From an uncultured Mycoplasmatota bacterium (GTDB taxonomy: Bacteria > Bacillota_I > Bacilli_A > RF39 > UBA660), in contig CAOKET010000014.1 in NCBI GenBank assembly GCA_948467605.1, positions 1 through 39,913 of the forward strand: a DNA stretch of 39,913 bases, written 5' to 3'. The notes beneath the pieces were generated by a model, which was not told the DNA's origin, did not search any database, and worked only from the letters and a program-made list of their open reading frames with translations. Positions 16,077 to 23,770 of the stretch are shown piece by piece. The first letter of the stretch is position 1. The number at the start of each line of letters is the position of its first letter. The position numbers and the translations under genes are program-made.

Positions 16077-17687
16077 CTATTCTAATAAAATATATGTATA
16101 TATACCTCCTCTTATGTCTAAAATTAACATAATTTTAGTTGCAGAAAGTAATTTATAATCAACCTCAAGATAAACCTCATCTCTATCAGAAATTTCATTT
16201 GGAGTTAAACTTATTAATTTAGTCTCTACATAAGTCTTTCCATCAGGTAAAACATACTCTATCTTGCCTAATTTAGATATTAAGTTTGACTTATTTTTAA
16301 TATTATTAGAAGTTATTTTATTATCATAATCAATACTTAAATCTAATTTTAATATTGTTTTAGTATCTTGCATCAAGTCACTAGGAAAAATACTAGTAAC
16401 TAAATCATCGCATATATTACTAATACAATATCTATACGCCACATCATAACTTTGCTTCATATCATAATTATTTATTTTTATTTTAGTATCTCCCAAAATA
16501 GTTGAATGTAAATTTAACTCTTCACCCATTTTTTTAGTAGTTATTTCTTGTTCAATCCATTTAGAAATAGGTGATAATTTTATATTAAAATCTTTATTTA
16601 CTGTTTTATCATTTTTTGTTTGAAGTGCACTATATCTAAAAGTATACTTATTATCAATATTATTATTAGGAATTTTAAAAACTAATATATAATTCCTAAC
16701 TGAATCTTTCTTTAATTTAACTCCATTATAGTATTCACCAAAATCAAAAAAATTATTTTCACCTGTTTCAATAGGATAATATATATCATCACCAATAATT
16801 AAACTAAATTTATCATAATCAAGAGAATTACTTTCACTACCATTATTCTTTATATCAAAATTAACAACTAAATAACTATTATTTTTATCTATTATATTAC
16901 CACTATAATCCTTATTAACAATATATGAACCATTTACAACTATTGTATTATCATTTATCTTAATAGTAACATTTTCTTTATAAGAAAACCCCTTAGTACC
17001 TATATTAACAAAAGCAACAAAAGATGAGAATATAATTACAATAATACCTAGTATAATAAATATATTCTTATGTTCAACAAAAAAATATCTCATATGTCTT
17101 CTCTTACTCCTTAATTTTCTAGCAAAAGAATTTGTATTAAGATCAACAGTAAACTCAAATTCTGCATTATCAGATGAAGAAATATTTAATTGCTCTAACT
17201 CCTCATCAAAATTAAACTTCTTCACATTAAAACCTAAACCCCTTATTAATGTAAAAATTATCGCAGCATATTGGACAAATATAGATACAAATAACATATC
17301 CTTAAATAATCTAACTTTCCTAAAATCAATTACTTCAAGTTGCATATTTAATAAATTTATATGACCATTTATAACAAGTCCTGTTATAACTATATATACA
17401 ACAAATATTACTGTATATATAAAATTATTTTTCTCTTTTATATGTAATAATATTAAAATTGTTAAATCTAAAAATAGTATAATAAATAAACATATATATA
17501 GATATATATTTATATATTCTCCTACTACATCACCAATTTTTATATAATAACCAGCATTTATATATTGGGCAAAATAATAATGCATATCATTACATTTATA
17601 TACTATATATACTAAAACAGCACACATAACTAAATGTATTAACTTAAAATGTTTTATTAAAAAAGCATACGGCTTTCTTAGTATCAT
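16077..17687 (-). CDS. Membrane protein of unknown function with large C-terminal outer domain
   Basis: The 536-residue protein is not one I recognise. Four hydrophobic helices lie in the first 160 residues, followed by a charged cytosolic linker (about 165-210), a fifth helix (about 210-230) and an extracytoplasmic C-terminal half of about 300 residues rich in beta-like segments and Asn/Lys. Part of the outer domain (VNFDIKNNGSESNSLDYDKF) resembles the DUF4352/TeIA-like immunoglobulin fold seen in telomere-like lipoproteins of Firmicutes, but this is a weak impression. The ATG at 17687 follows GGTGAT by 4 bases; an in-frame upstream start at 17723 has no binding site. It is monocistronic. 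Confidence 0.65.
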   Translation of the reverse strand: MILRKPYAFLIKHFKLIHLVMCAVLVYIVYKCNDMHYYFAQYINAGYYIKIGDVVGEYINIYLYICLFIILFLDLTILILLHIKEKNNFIYTVIFVVYIVITGLVINGHINLLNMQLEVIDFRKVRLFKDMLFVSIFVQYAAIIFTLIRGLGFNVKKFNFDEELEQLNISSSDNAEFEFTVDLNTNSFARKLRSKRRHMRYFFVEHKNIFIILGIIVIIFSSFVAFVNIGTKGFSYKENVTIKINDNTIVVNGSYIVNKDYSGNIIDKNNSYLVVNFDIKNNGSESNSLDYDKFSLIIGDDIYYPIETGENNFFDFGEYYNGVKLKKDSVRNYILVFKIPNNNIDNKYTFRYSALQTKNDKTVNKDFNIKLSPISKWIEQEITTKKMGEELNLHSTILGDTKIKINNYDMKQSYDVAYRYCISNICDDLVTSIFPSDLMQDTKTILKLDLSIDYDNKITSNNIKNKSNLISKLGKIEYVLPDGKTYVETKLISLTPNEISDRDEVYLEVDYKLLSATKIMLILDIRGGIYTYILLE

Positions 17688-17714
17688 ATAATCACCCACT
17701 TTTATTCTATTAAA

Positions 17715-17743
17715 ATTATACACATAAATATTAAAAAAAACAA
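17715..17743 (-). promoter_or_regulatory. Promoter of the 536-residue membrane protein
   Basis: Minus-strand TTGTTT (17738-17743), 17-bp spacer, TATAAT (17715-17720) with a TGTG immediately upstream. Confidence 0.55.
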
Positions 17744-17806
17744 TATCAACATATTTATATTAATATTGAATATTATAGAAATCATTAAACTAGTTTGATA
17801 GATAAT

Positions 17807-18400
17807 TTATATTCTTGTAATCAAACTATTAAATTGATTCCACTTAATAATTCCATCTTTTTGGAGCCTACCAACAACTACTCCATCAGATATATTATTT
17901 TTACTTGAAAATTCCTTAATTGTTTTTTTTCATCGTAAATATAATTTTTTTTAATAAAGCCATTGTAAATATTATCTGGTATTAAAATATTTCTAGAAAA
18001 TTCATCGGCTTCTTTTTCTATATCGTTGGTCTTTGTATTTTCTAAATCTACAAATACCAATTTCTTACTATGCTTAATAAGATGCGCTATTTCATGAAAT
18101 AATGTAACCCATAAAATATCATCTTTCTTACCTCTATCACTAATCATTATTATTGCTTTATCACAACTAATTTTATATGAAACCCCATTTACATATGTAT
18201 TTGGTAAATGAGGTTCAAAAATTAATGAAACTCCACAATCTTTCAATAATTGTTTAATTTTATTATATTGTTCCAAAAAAGGCTTATTAGCAAGTTTTCT
18301 TATTTATCCCTGTCTTATTAGAAAGGTCTAATTGAGTCATGCAATTAGTTTCTAATAACTCTAAAATTGTTTCACCTGGCGATACTACAAATTTACTCAT
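17807..18400 (-). pseudogene. Decayed HigA-type HTH/ImmA-IrrE metallopeptidase gene
   Basis: Three pieces in different frames belong to one former gene. The 5' piece (ATG 18400, GGAGGTG upstream) encodes MSKFVVSPGETILELLETN and the start of a HigA/XRE helix-turn-helix, then stops at about 18290. The middle (18276-17878 frame) encodes an ImmA/IrrE zinc metallopeptidase with HEIAH and the downstream KEADEFSRN glutamate motif. The last piece, reached by a frameshift in the run of eight A near 17922-17929, encodes NNISDGVVVGRLQKDGIIKW, the typical C-terminus of HTH-ImmA fusion regulators. The stretch between HTH and peptidase is far shorter than in intact proteins. A strong ribosome site upstream at about 18500 now leads only a ten-codon ORF, possibly a toxin remnant. 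It is probably dead, although the peptidase piece could still be translated. Confidence 0.75.
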
Positions 18401-18526
18401 AATGTTTAGACACCTCCATTATTTCTATTTACTTTATTTCTTTTAAATCCTCTATTATTATATTATTCTCTTTTTATATGTTAATATCATTTACTTCTCC
18501 TTTCATTTTGATTAACGTAATTGGTT

Positions 18527-18551
18527 AAAAAAAAGAGTAATTTAATTACTC
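18527..18551 (-). terminator. Terminator at the end of the virD4-like gene
   Basis: GAGTAAT, loop TAA, ATTACTC followed by eight T on the minus strand, directly overlapping the virD4 stop codon. It closes the whole secretion/pilus cluster. Confidence 0.85.
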
Positions 18552-20599
18552 TAATCATCTAGAAAGAAATCGTCAAAAAATTCATCATCAGTTATCTCTT
18601 CATTAGAAACATCATCATCTAAAATTTTATCTTCAATAGCAGGTGCTGATTCAGTTTTCTCTGCATTGGTTGCCTTTTCTTTTTCTTGTTTTTCTTTCTC
18701 TAATCTTTCTTCTTCTTCTAATTGTGCTATTTTCTCATCTATTCTTTTTACTAAAGCATCTACATCAAGTCCACCACCATTAGGAGCATCTGGTCTCATT
18801 GGTGGCATTTCACCAAATCCTGGAAACATAGGAGGAGTTGGTGGCATTCCCATTCCCATATTATTATCCTTTTGATCAAACATTCCAAATAAACTTGCTT
18901 GTTTCTTTTCTTTTACAAAATCCCTAACATTAAACACTTCAATAGGATGTTTTTCCCTTTCAACTAACTCAGCTTTTTCATACTTTTTATTTCCAAAATT
19001 ATATTGAGATATATCAGGGAACTTTGTCTTAAATGGGCAACTTCTAAGTTTCATAATTATTGCTTCACCCATTTTCATCTGTTGTAAATCACTTATTGTA
19101 ACAAGTGGCTTTTTATCATCAGGTTTTCCATCTTTACCTTTTACCTTTTCATCACCACATAGTTTACTTATTTCTTCCAAAGATTGCAACTCACTACTTA
19201 ATAAATATATTTTATTACAGTTACCTTTAATTGTCTCTGCGTTTTCTTTTCCATAAACTTCATTCAATTGAGCAAAGTTTTGTACAATCAAGTAAAATCT
19301 AATTTTCCTTGAACGTGCTGCAGTAATCATTGTTGTTACATCCTTTAATGGTGGCATATTAGCAAACTCATCTAGAATAAAGTTAGTTCTATAAGGTAGA
19401 GTACCACCATTTTCTTGGGCAACATCAATTAAAGTTTCATAACATTGCTTTAAAAATATAGTTGCTAGTGGATGATATGTTTTCTTTTCATCCTGAATTA
19501 TAATAAATACTGCTGTTTTACTTCTACCAATATCCTTCATATCAAAATCACTATAACTTAACATTTCTGATAAGTTTTCTTTTGATGAGAACAATTTAAT
19601 TTTTTGTTTAAATACTGATAATATTGACCCTTTTGTTTCACTAGGAGCCAAAATTGTTGAAGAAGCATTTACATATGCTGGTTTTGATGGATCTTTCATA
19701 TTAAAATATTCTTTTATATATGTAGAACCAGCAAACTTCTCTTCACCAATAGTAGTCATAAGATTTATACTATTTAAGTTTATTTGTTCTTCTGTAGCGT
19801 CTTCAAATAATCCTAGTGATAAACCTGTAAAATAGTCGGCTGATGTTTTTTCCCAGAATGGGTCACCGTTTTTATTAGATTCATCATAAAGGATATTTAT
19901 AGCAAGGTCATCTAGTAACTCAATTGCCTTATCATTATTACCTTCTTTATACAAACGGTAAGGTAAAGAAAGTGGATTCCATGCTTGTCCTAAATGAGGA
20001 TTACGTAAGTTAATAACTACGATATTATAACCTCTATCTCGTAAAAAAGAAGCGTTTTCTTCATATAACTCACCCTTAGGGTCAGTTAATATCATTGATT
20101 CACCCTTTTTTCCAAGTACATTTATTAAGGGATGAGCAAATCTACGAGATTTACCACTACCAGTAGTACCAATAATCAAGTTATGTGCTTCCCCATCATC
20201 TATCCATAACTCATTTCCATCTGTTATTACAGGCATTCCACCAGCCTTAAACTCCTTATTAAAAGCCATTTCCTTTACAAGAGATTTCTTCATTTCTTTT
20301 GCCTTAGCCCATCTTGAACTACCATCTGATTTCTTTTCAGTTACAATTCCAAAACCAGATTCTCTTGAAAAAAACTTACTACCTGTACCCATTATTATTG
20401 CAATAAGCGCTATTATGTAGAATACCATAGTAGGTGCAAAATACTCACCTGTAAATGCTGGTATTGGATTTAATCCAGCAAATTTGTTGTAATTGGCCAA
20501 ATAAGAAAAGTTAACTACGCCAATAGCAACCATATATAATAACAACACACAAAACAATACAAATATCACTATGTCTTTTGGTTCTGCTCTAAATTTCAT
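18551..20599 (-). CDS. VirD4/TraG-type coupling ATPase
   Basis: The 682-residue membrane ATPase belongs to the type IV secretion coupling protein family. Two N-terminal helices (about 9-32 and 52-72) precede a RecA-like motor with Walker A GTTGSGKS (144-151), DPKGELYEENA downstream of it, Walker B NFILDEFANMPP (406-417) and the TAARSRKIRFYLIVQNF segment typical of TraG/VirD4. The C-terminal 110 residues are unusual: a Met/Pro/Gly-rich stretch (NMGMGMPPTPPMFPGFGEMP), a Glu/Lys coiled coil and an acidic tail ending in DDEFFDDFFLDD, plausible for substrate or partner docking. The ATG at 20599 follows GGAGGTAATT. No relaxase or VirB4 is present, so it may move proteins rather than DNA, or work with parts elsewhere. 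It is the last gene of the cluster and has its own promoter. Confidence 0.88.
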   Translation of the reverse strand: MKFRAEPKDIVIFVLFCVLLLYMVAIGVVNFSYLANYNKFAGLNPIPAFTGEYFAPTMVFYIIALIAIIMGTGSKFFSRESGFGIVTEKKSDGSSRWAKAKEMKKSLVKEMAFNKEFKAGGMPVITDGNELWIDDGEAHNLIIGTTGSGKSRRFAHPLINVLGKKGESMILTDPKGELYEENASFLRDRGYNIVVINLRNPHLGQAWNPLSLPYRLYKEGNNDKAIELLDDLAINILYDESNKNGDPFWEKTSADYFTGLSLGLFEDATEEQINLNSINLMTTIGEEKFAGSTYIKEYFNMKDPSKPAYVNASSTILAPSETKGSILSVFKQKIKLFSSKENLSEMLSYSDFDMKDIGRSKTAVFIIIQDEKKTYHPLATIFLKQCYETLIDVAQENGGTLPYRTNFILDEFANMPPLKDVTTMITAARSRKIRFYLIVQNFAQLNEVYGKENAETIKGNCNKIYLLSSELQSLEEISKLCGDEKVKGKDGKPDDKKPLVTISDLQQMKMGEAIIMKLRSCPFKTKFPDISQYNFGNKKYEKAELVEREKHPIEVFNVRDFVKEKKQASLFGMFDQKDNNMGMGMPPTPPMFPGFGEMPPMRPDAPNGGGLDVDALVKRIDEKIAQLEEEERLEKEKQEKEKATNAEKTESAPAIEDKILDDDVSNEEITDDEFFDDFFLDD

Positions 20600-20624
20600 A
20601 ATTACCTCCAAATATCTACTTACT

Positions 20625-20633
20625 ATTATAACA
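20625..20633 (-). promoter_or_regulatory. Extended -10 promoter of the virD4-like gene
   Basis: Minus-strand TGTTATAAT (hexamer 20625-20630), with only a poor -35 (TTTATT) 17 bases upstream. It lies between the pilin terminator (20693-20714) and virD4, as needed for separate transcription. Confidence 0.5.
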
Positions 20634-20692
20634 AAAAATAACCAAATAATAAATAATAATTAATATATTTGATTATTTTTTAATATTATAAA

Positions 20693-20714
20693 CAAAAAAA
20701 GACCCGAAGATCTT
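20693..20714 (-). terminator. UUCG-tetraloop terminator after the VirB2-like trio
   Basis: AAGATC, loop TTCG, GGTCTT, followed by T-run on the minus strand: a six-pair stem capped by the very stable C(UUCG)G loop. It overlaps the stop codon of the third VirB2-like gene and uncouples the pilin-like genes from virD4. Confidence 0.9.
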
Positions 20715-21159
20715 ATTTTTTAGGAGTAGCACATTTAGTTTTGCTACCAGGCTCACAACATTTTCCTAAACTAGAATTATATTCTGTATAACCACTTTTA
20801 GGTGGATTAGAACAGTTTCCTTCATCCCATGATGATGAATCCCATGGATTATTAATAATTTCCCAACAATGTTTCATTTCATCTCCACCAACAAGACTTA
20901 CTACCATTTTAACAATTGTAACAACGAAGAAAATTGCTGCTGCTAAAATAATTTTCTTTACTAATCCACCTGTTGCTTTCTTTACCTCATCATCTTTACT
21001 TGCTACTACGGCTTTTCCTAAACTTACCAATCCCATTACTACTAAGATTATCGGTATTGCTATTTGAAATACTGAAACAATTTTACCTACTAATACAATT
21101 ATATCTTCAGCATCATTACATACTGTAGTCGCACCATCCAAAAAATTTAAAACTAACAT
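20713..21159 (-). CDS. VirB2/TrbC-like small membrane protein, copy 3 (Cys-rich tail)
   Basis: The 148-residue protein has two hydrophobic helices (about 22-47 and 68-92) joined by the basic-acidic loop GKAVVASKDDEVKKATGG, the layout of VirB2/TrbC pilin-like subunits. The N-terminus is short and not a classical signal peptide. Unlike its two upstream paralogues it has a C-terminal extension of about 40 residues with six cysteines among Ser/Gly/Pro, ending CEPGSKTKCATPKK, probably extracytoplasmic and disulfide-bonded. The ATG at 21159 follows a GGTGGTGAGATAA site. It is the last member of the tandem trio and ends in a UUCG terminator. Function as a pilin or channel subunit is inferred from architecture only. 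Confidence 0.7.
   Translation of the reverse strand: MLVLNFLDGATTVCNDAEDIIVLVGKIVSVFQIAIPIILVVMGLVSLGKAVVASKDDEVKKATGGLVKKIILAAAIFFVVTIVKMVVSLVGGDEMKHCWEIINNPWDSSSWDEGNCSNPPKSGYTEYNSSLGKCCEPGSKTKCATPKK
20927..21070 (-). repeat. 144-bp repeat of the VirB2-like trio, copy 3
   Basis: Encodes the two-helix core. By eye about nine differences from the copy at 21640-21783. See the repeats at 21277 and 21640. Confidence 0.85.
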
Positions 21160-21182
21160 TTATCTCACCACCTTTACATATA

Positions 21183-21527
21183 TTACCATACTGGATTTGT
21201 AACATGAATCCAACACTCACTATTAGCTGCATTATTTGAAACCAAACCAATAACTAATTTTACAATTGCAACAACAAAGAAAATTGCTGCAGCTAAAATT
21301 AATTTTTTTATTAATCCACTTGTTGCTTTCTTTACCTCATCATCTTTACTTGCTACTACTGCTTTTCCTAAACTTACTAAGCCCATTACTACTAAGATTA
21401 TTGGAATTGCTATTTGGAATATTTGAATAATCTTACCAACTAAATTGAATATTGCACCAATTGAACCTGGTTCAGTAGCAGTACAATTAAGTGCATCTTC
21501 AGCAGATGTAGCCAAAAAATTTAACAT
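21183..21527 (-). CDS. VirB2/TrbC-like small membrane protein, copy 2
   Basis: This 114-residue protein has the same two-helix core as its neighbours (loop GKAVVASKDDEVKKATSG, second helix LILAAAIFFVVAIVKLVIGL) and a short C-terminus with one Cys (ECWIHVTNPVW). The N-terminus (MLNFLATSAEDALNCTATEP) differs from the other copies and contains one Cys. The ATG at 21527 follows GAAAGGAAAGATAATT. It ends 23 bases before the next copy begins. It is most likely a structural subunit assembled with its paralogues; separate roles are unknown. Confidence 0.72.
   Translation of the reverse strand: MLNFLATSAEDALNCTATEPGSIGAIFNLVGKIIQIFQIAIPIILVVMGLVSLGKAVVASKDDEVKKATSGLIKKLILAAAIFFVVAIVKLVIGLVSNNAANSECWIHVTNPVW
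21277..21420 (-). repeat. 144-bp repeat of the VirB2-like trio, copy 2
   Basis: By eye four base differences from the copy at 21640-21783, much closer than the flanking parts of the same genes. Confidence 0.85.
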
Positions 21528-21551
21528 AATTATCTTTCCTTTCTTTAAGAA

Positions 21552-21926
21552 TTACCATGGATAATTAATAAGATTCCAACATGAATCCATATCTTGTCCA
21601 CCAACTAGAGTTAAAACTAACTTTACAATAGCTATTACAAAGAAAATTGCTGCTGCTAAAATTAATTTCTTTATTAATCCACTTGTTGCTTTCTTTACCT
21701 CATCATCTTTACTTGCTACTACTGCTTTTCCTAAACTTACTAAGCCCATTACTACTAAGATTATTGGGATTGCTATTTGAAATATTGAAACAATTTTACC
21801 TACTAATTGTACTATTTGACCAACGTCAGTAATCTCTCCACGTAATTTACCATTATTTACAGTAACACTCCCACAAAGTTTTTTAGCAGCCTCACTATTT
21901 GCTAAAAACATCATAAAATTACCCAT
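21552..21926 (-). CDS. VirB2/TrbC-like small membrane protein, copy 1
   Basis: The 124-residue protein is the promoter-proximal member of the trio. It has a hydrophobic N-terminal stretch (MGNFMMFLANSEAAKKLCGS) that may act as a short signal, then the shared two-helix core (loop GKAVVASKDDEVKKATSG) and a C-terminus with a single Cys (MDSCWNLINYPW). Cys residues at both ends occur in all three copies and may form a disulfide on the outer face. GGAGGTATTTCT precedes the ATG at 21926, and a promoter lies at 21947-21975. Confidence 0.72.
   Translation of the reverse strand: MGNFMMFLANSEAAKKLCGSVTVNNGKLRGEITDVGQIVQLVGKIVSIFQIAIPIILVVMGLVSLGKAVVASKDDEVKKATSGLIKKLILAAAIFFVIAIVKLVLTLVGGQDMDSCWNLINYPW
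21640..21783 (-). repeat. 144-bp repeat of the VirB2-like trio, copy 1
   Basis: First in transcription order; spans both helices and the loop. The three repeats are direct and about 350 bp apart. Confidence 0.85.
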
Positions 21927-21946
21927 AGAAATACCTCCATACCATT

Positions 21947-21975
21947 ACTTTAATATAATCTACTTCTTTTGTCAA
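21947..21975 (-). promoter_or_regulatory. Promoter of the VirB2-like trio
   Basis: Minus-strand TTGACA (21970-21975), 17-bp spacer, TAAAGT (21947-21952; two mismatches). The perfect -35 is one arm of an inverted repeat (21969-21998). Confidence 0.45.
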
Positions 21976-21998
21976 TTAATATTGTAAAATATTGACAA
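21969..21998 (-). repeat. Inverted repeat at the -35 of the VirB2-like trio
   Basis: TTGTCAA and TTGACAA arms of seven bases, 16 bases apart, with further partial symmetry (ATATT/AATAT) inside. One arm contains the -35 box, so it could be an operator; it could alternatively act as a weak terminator of the TadZ-like gene. Confidence 0.4.
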
Positions 21999-22003
21999 AA
22001 TAT

Positions 22004-23029
22004 TTAAAATTTAAATAATCCAAATACTTTACTTTTATTAGAAGTATTTGACTTATCATCTTTTATTTGTCTAACAAATCCAACTCTTGATAATAAATCA
22101 TCTAATAGTGTATGTTCACCTAAACGTTCATCTAAGGGAGGAACATTATAAAATACACTAGATTGAGATTCATATTCAAAATCTAATACATCTTTACTAT
22201 TTAACATACTTTTATTTAATATAATTTTCTTAGATTTTAATTTATTAAAAATATTTTTATCTCTACTAATCAACCTATTTAATTTTATAGTAGAAGGTTC
22301 TATTAGATATAATACATCATCGCATACTGGTTCTTCCTCTACAAAACCATTTAAATCTACCAATATAATATCTACTTCTTTATACTGCATTAAAGTTCTT
22401 GCAAAATCTTTTTGATCAACACTAATCATATTTTTATCATTCAAATAATAAAAATCCCTTTTACCTATTTCTATTGCTAATACAGTATAATTGATTTCTA
22501 GTTGTTTTTTTAGCATATAAATTAGTGTAGTAGAACCTGCATGTTCAGTTATATTTCTCACACCTAATATCATCTGACGTTTAGCAACCTCACTAGTAAC
22601 TGTATTGTTATTAATAACTATTTTTTCAGTAACTGCCTGTGCCAATTCATCAAGTTGATGTATATGCGCAACATCCCTATATGTATTAGGATGTTGTAAT
22701 AAATAATTTATACCATCCTTATTTCTAGTAAAATTATAAATTCCCATAGAAATAAGTTTAGATAAATATGCATTAGATGATGACTCAGGATCATCATCTA
22801 ATACAAATATTATTTTATTCATATCTAAAGATACAGAAAGTTTTTGAATAGTTCTGATATCTTTATAATTCTTAATTGCAGTAATATCTAGTATCATCAT
22901 TTGATAATAAAAGTTAGAAAACATATCTATTATTTCATCAACTTCAAATTCACCATTTATTGCCTTCATTACTTCAATATCAAGACCTGCTAACATCGCT
23001 CTATATTTATTAGAAATAATAACGTACAT
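22004..23029 (-). CDS. CpaE/TadZ-like protein with degenerate P-loop
   Basis: The 341-residue protein looks like the Tad localisation ATPase CpaE/TadZ: an N-terminal receiver-like domain (about 1-115) with MMILDIT and IIFVLDDD strands, and a MinD/ParA-type domain from about residue 150. The P-loop position reads GVRNITEHAGSTTLIY (156-171): the deviant Walker A lysines are absent, while the STT and the following helix are kept. TadZ proteins localise the pilus machine to a pole and some are known to have atypical Walker A boxes. DIILVDLNGF (234-243) fits the Walker B strand. GGGAGG precedes the ATG. It lies between the pseudopilin genes and the VirB2-like trio. Confidence 0.68.
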   Translation of the reverse strand: MYVIISNKYRAMLAGLDIEVMKAINGEFEVDEIIDMFSNFYYQMMILDITAIKNYKDIRTIQKLSVSLDMNKIIFVLDDDPESSSNAYLSKLISMGIYNFTRNKDGINYLLQHPNTYRDVAHIHQLDELAQAVTEKIVINNNTVTSEVAKRQMILGVRNITEHAGSTTLIYMLKKQLEINYTVLAIEIGKRDFYYLNDKNMISVDQKDFARTLMQYKEVDIILVDLNGFVEEEPVCDDVLYLIEPSTIKLNRLISRDKNIFNKLKSKKIILNKSMLNSKDVLDFEYESQSSVFYNVPPLDERLGEHTLLDDLLSRVGFVRQIKDDKSNTSNKSKVFGLFKF

Positions 23030-23046
23030 TTTCTTACCTCCCTTAT

Positions 23047-23499
23047 CTAGCCTCTGTCATATAAAACTCTAGTTTCACCTGAAATAGGCCAGTATTTTAC
23101 TAAAGCAGATACTACTGGAATATCAATACGCATAAATGTAGTAACTACATAATAATGTGTCTTAGCAGTTGTATCTTTAAACTCAAAAATGCAACCACCT
23201 TGAATCTGTTTAACACTTTTTGAACAATCACTTTGTTGAACATTATATTCTTTTCTAAACAAATCACAACAATACTGTGATGTAATATTAGTCACACCAC
23301 CACTGCGAGAAGCCATATAATTATTTATTTCAGTAGATGCATTATTATAACCTTCATACTGTTCAATTAAGGTAATAACGTGATTCTTAGTATTAAATGC
23401 TCTAGCATATACAACTGCAAATGCTAGAATTGCAACATATACACCTAAAAATATAAGAACTAAGTTAAACAAAAATGCTCCACCTATCGATTCTCTCAT
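23047..23499 (-). CDS. TadE-like pseudopilin
   Basis: The 150-residue protein has one N-terminal helix (about 8-32; AFLFNLVLIFLGVYVAILAF) and a C-terminal outer domain of about 115 residues with at least four cysteines (QYCCDLFRKEY, SDCSK, GGCIF). The size, topology and neighbourhood match TadE/TadF-type minor pilins, though the signature is weak. AAGGAGAGG lies close before the ATG. It stands 29 bases after the 52-residue pilin and 18 bases before the TadZ-like gene. Inferred role: minor pilin or assembly-initiating protein. Confidence 0.65.
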   Translation of the reverse strand: MRESIGGAFLFNLVLIFLGVYVAILAFAVVYARAFNTKNHVITLIEQYEGYNNASTEINNYMASRSGGVTNITSQYCCDLFRKEYNVQQSDCSKSVKQIQGGCIFEFKDTTAKTHYYVVTTFMRIDIPVVSALVKYWPISGETRVLYDRG

Positions 23500-23527
23500 T
23501 ATTACCTCTCCTTAAACTTTTATAATA

Positions 23528-23686
23528 CTATTTTGGCATATTTAAACTTGTATTTGTTACATTACCGAAAGAATTGTTAATCCATCCAGATAAAGTTGGC
23601 CATAAAAGTGCAACTAACCCTGCTATTGCTGCTATTGCAATAATTGTAACTACAGTTAAACTTAATTCACCTGACGCTTTTTCCAT
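23528..23686 (-). CDS. Flp-sized single-helix pilin candidate (52 residues)
   Basis: A small gene: MEKASGELSLTVVTIIAIAA begins it, followed by GLVALLWPTLSGW and a polar tail ending NTSLNMPK. The layout is that of Flp-type pilins: a short polar leader, Gly6-Glu7, one long hydrophobic helix and a short hydrophilic tail. The canonical G-x4-E-Y processing motif is not exactly present, so the cleavage point is uncertain. GGAGG lies 9 bases before the ATG and a near-consensus promoter stands upstream, which suggests strong expression as expected for a major pilin. It lies directly after the TadC-like gene, the normal place for Tad structural genes. Confidence 0.72.
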   Translation of the reverse strand: MEKASGELSLTVVTIIAIAAIAGLVALLWPTLSGWINNSFGNVTNTSLNMPK

Positions 23687-23715
23687 ATATTTGTTCCTCC
23701 TTCCATCATAGTTTT

Positions 23716-23744
23716 ATTATACCCCAACATGTTTTTAATATCAA
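23716..23744 (-). promoter_or_regulatory. Promoter of the 52-residue pilin
   Basis: Minus-strand TTGATA (23739-23744), 17-bp spacer, TATAAT (23716-23721), 30 bases before the ATG. It lies in the only sizeable gap between the TadC-like gene and the pilin. Confidence 0.7.
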
Positions 23745-23770
23745 GAAATATGTCATTTTTTACATTTATT

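Noticed and set aside
18476-18510. A small toxin gene upstream of the decayed HigA-type gene
   Set aside because: A good AAAGGAG site leads an ATG, but the frame stops after ten codons; too short to support as a gene, mentioned only as a possible remnant.
18551-20599. The VirD4-like gene as evidence of an integrative conjugative element
   Set aside because: No relaxase, integrase, VirB4, attachment-site repeats or oriT-like structure is visible in the window; conjugation cannot be claimed from a coupling ATPase alone.
20927-21783. Regular 144-bp direct repeats as a CRISPR or satellite array
   Set aside because: The repeats are coding, about 350 bp apart, and explained by three paralogous genes; no short repeat-spacer pattern exists.
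21969-21998. Inverted repeat as a strong terminator of the TadZ-like gene
   Set aside because: Loop is long and no U-run follows; the overlap with a -35 box makes a regulatory role at least as likely.
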